This document shows, one piece after another, positions 4,249 through 5,949 of a stretch of DNA of 5,949 nucleotides. A model generated the notes under the pieces. It ran no database searches, was not told the origin of the DNA, and saw nothing but the letters and a program-made list of their open reading frames with translations. The stretch lies in contig JAISQP010000160.1 of NCBI GenBank assembly GCA_031274115.1, forward strand, positions 1 through 5,949, written 5' to 3'. The DNA comes from Synergistaceae bacterium (lineage in GTDB: Bacteria > Synergistota > Synergistia > Synergistales > Synergistaceae). A program made the position numbers and the translations under genes. Position 1 is the stretch's first letter, and the number at the start of each line of letters is the position of its first letter.

Positions 4249-5949
4249 ATGCTGAAAAAAAACAGATACGTCTTCCACTATGAAAGAGGGGCTGAAGTGG
4301 CAAAGGCGCTTGTTCGCGCGCTGGACGCCGAGATGACCCCGCTCTCGGACGGAAGCGCCGCTGACGCGTTCTCGAAGAGGTGGAATGACGCCAGCGCTTT
4401 CATCTTCGTTGGCGCGCTCGCCATCGCTGTTCGCTCGGTTGCTCCCCTTATGCGGGACAAGGCGACAGACCCGGCTTTGGTCGTGGTGTCCGAGGATGGG
4501 GAGGTTGTCATACCGGTCGTCGCAGGGCACGTCGGGGGCGCGTCCGATCTCGCGAGAACATGCGCGGACATCCTCTCCGCCTATGGGGCGGTTTTCACGC
4601 CCACTACATCGAGCGACCGCTCGGGCTTCGTCGCGCCGGACCTGTGGGCCGCACGGCGAGGGTGGCAGGTTTTGCTTCGCACCGGCATGGCGTCCGTAAT
4701 ACGCAAACTCATCGGGACGGGCAAGATTCTCGTCTGGGTCGACCCGCTTCTCGCGGAGAGCGGGACGAAGTTTCCGCTCCCTTGCGGGTATGACGCGGCT
4801 GCAACACAAACCGACGCTGATATCATAATCTCACCCGGAAGCATACAGAAACTGGTGGGCGCTAAGCCCCAAATAGTCCCGCGCGTCATCGTAGCCGGGG
4901 TTGGCTGTCGCAGGGGCGCGGCGTGTGAGGTTTTGGAGAGATCGCTCAAGAGAGCGCTCTCCTCGAACCCGAAGGGTCCCTTGCTCATGGAGTCGCTCTG
5001 TGAGCTTCGTACCGCTGAAGTCAAGTCTGACGAAGAAGGGCTATTGTCTCTTGCCGAGCTATGCGGCGTCCCTCTCGTGACTGTCTCCGATGAAGAGATA
5101 AAATCTCAGGCCGGCGATTTTTCGCCGTCTGCCGCGGAAAGACATGTAGGTCTGCCAGGCGTTGCCGAACAGGCCGCGGCGAGCGGCGGGGTTCTTCTCG
5201 GACCGCGTCAGGCTGAAGATGGGGTGACGGTCGCGCTTTCCGTGTCGAATCCGGCGAGGTATGGCGAACTCTTCGTAGTTGGCACAGGTCCCGGGGACGC
5301 CAGATTTTTCACCGCCGAGGCGAGGACCGCGATATCGGTTTCGGATGTAGTTGTCGGATACGGGCTGTACGTTGACCTGCTGCCTCCCGCCTGGATCCAT
5401 GGCAAGATAGTAGAGCGCTATGGCATGGGCGAGGAGGAGGAACGGGTGAGGAACGCCCTGGACCACGCCGCTTCGGGTTACAGCGTAGCGCTGGTCTCCG
5501 GAGGCGATCCGGCCCTCTTCGGCCTTGCGCCGCTCGTGCTCTCGATGGCCCCGAAGGACCTTCCGATCAGGGTACTGCCGGGAATAACGGCGGCGCAGGC
5601 GGCTGGAAGAGCGGTGGGAGCGCCGTATTCCAACGGTCTCGTCCTGCTGTCCATCTCTGACTACTTGCAGCCGTGGGACGCCGTTGTCCGCGCCATGGAG
5701 TGCGCCGAAGCCAGCGGTCTCACGGTGGCCATATACAATCCTGTGAAACGCGGCCTTGCGGAGAAACTCGCGGAGGTTCGCTCGATTTTTTCGCGCAGAC
5801 GCCTTTTGATCGTACGCGACGCGGGAAGAGAGGATGAAGCAGTGAGGGAGATTCCAGTGGAAGAACTGGAGGAAAACTCCCTTGATATGAGAAGCCTCAT
5901 GCTGTTTCTCTCGCCTGTTGCCAGAGAGGTTCCCAGGCTTGGCGGGAAA
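4249..5949 (+). CDS. CbiG-CbiH fusion: cobalt-precorrin-5A hydrolase / C17-methyltransferase (3' end cut off)
   Basis: One uninterrupted frame of 567 codons reaches the window edge without a stop. Residues 1-338 are CbiG (EC 3.7.1.12), which opens the delta-lactone of cobalt-precorrin-5A and releases acetaldehyde. Its N-terminal domain shows GALAIAVR (55-62), AGHVGGASDLA (92-102) and TTSSDRSG (119-126); a middle region follows, and the C-terminal domain starts at VIVAGVGCRRG (213-223) and continues through the KSDEEGLLSLAELCGVPL block. After a linker of only a few residues, 340-567 are CbiH (EC 2.1.1.131/2.1.1.272), which methylates C17 and contracts the ring: VVGTGPGD (343-350), VSGGDPALFG (416-425), LPGITAA (443-449), SISDYLQPW (468-476), YNP (496-498). 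CbiH is nearly complete; only a short tail, or a further fused domain, can follow. ATG 4249 directly follows the cbiF TAG; a modest GGAG lies at 4234-4237. Confidence 0.93.
   Translation, partial: MLKKNRYVFHYERGAEVAKALVRALDAEMTPLSDGSAADAFSKRWNDASAFIFVGALAIAVRSVAPLMRDKATDPALVVVSEDGEVVIPVVAGHVGGASDLARTCADILSAYGAVFTPTTSSDRSGFVAPDLWAARRGWQVLLRTGMASVIRKLIGTGKILVWVDPLLAESGTKFPLPCGYDAAATQTDADIIISPGSIQKLVGAKPQIVPRVIVAGVGCRRGAACEVLERSLKRALSSNPKGPLLMESLCELRTAEVKSDEEGLLSLAELCGVPLVTVSDEEIKSQAGDFSPSAAERHVGLPGVAEQAAASGGVLLGPRQAEDGVTVALSVSNPARYGELFVVGTGPGDARFFTAEARTAISVSDVVVGYGLYVDLLPPAWIHGKIVERYGMGEEEERVRNALDHAASGYSVALVSGGDPALFGLAPLVLSMAPKDLPIRVLPGITAAQAAGRAVGAPYSNGLVLLSISDYLQPWDAVVRAMECAEASGLTVAIYNPVKRGLAEKLAEVRSIFSRRRLLIVRDAGREDEAVREIPVEELEENSLDMRSLMLFLSPVAREVPRLGGK

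Noticed and set aside
3658..4809. 383-codon open frame on the - strand
   Set aside because: It lies antisense across cbiF and the start of cbiGH, both of which have clear family motifs. Its translation is arginine-rich without recognisable domains, as expected for the shadow of GC-rich coding DNA.

Overview
The window is one stretch of an anaerobic (early cobalt insertion) cobalamin biosynthesis operon. All genes lie on the + strand and are packed almost without gaps. The order is a BtuF-like periplasmic binding protein, then cbiD, cbiE, cbiT, cbiF and a cbiG-cbiH fusion that runs off the right edge. Every gene is intact within the window, and I saw no frameshift, mobile element, tRNA, rRNA or CRISPR.

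Organism: the CbiD/CbiG/CbiE/CbiT set marks the oxygen-independent route, so an anaerobe or facultative anaerobe is likely. Coding DNA is fairly GC-rich yet uses ATA (Ile) and AGA/AGG (Arg) freely. The first protein has a Sec signal peptide without a lipobox cysteine, which suits a diderm with a periplasm. A Synergistota-like anaerobe would fit, but this is a weak guess from codon habit and gene layout.

Layout: bases 1-186 are a more AT-rich leader. It holds a possible sigma70-type promoter (38-66), a perfect short palindrome on its -10/start region (64-76), a weak stem-loop (100-140) and three DnaA-box-like 9-mers (95-160). No cobalamin riboswitch is recognisable. Bases 187-1113 encode the binding protein. 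After a 3-nt gap come cbiD (1117-2235), cbiE (2232-2888), cbiT (2885-3481), cbiF (3478-4248) and cbiGH (4249 to the edge). Three consecutive junctions are ATGA stop/start overlaps and the next is a direct TAG-ATG abutment, so translational coupling is very likely.

How they work together: the CbiH domain methylates C17 and contracts the ring, CbiF methylates C11, the CbiG domain opens the lactone and releases the two-carbon fragment as acetaldehyde, CbiD methylates C1, CbiE methylates C5, and CbiT methylates C15 with decarboxylation of the acetate side chain. CbiL (C20), CbiJ (reductase), CbiC (mutase), CbiA (amidation) and a cobaltochelatase are needed but not in the window; some probably lie just downstream. 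The binding protein suggests that corrinoid (or metal-chelate) salvage is co-expressed with synthesis.

The pathway itself is well known. The parts worth a second look are the leader, the orphan binding protein at the head of the operon, the CbiGH fusion, and a GCG repeat that writes part of the CbiD signature motif.
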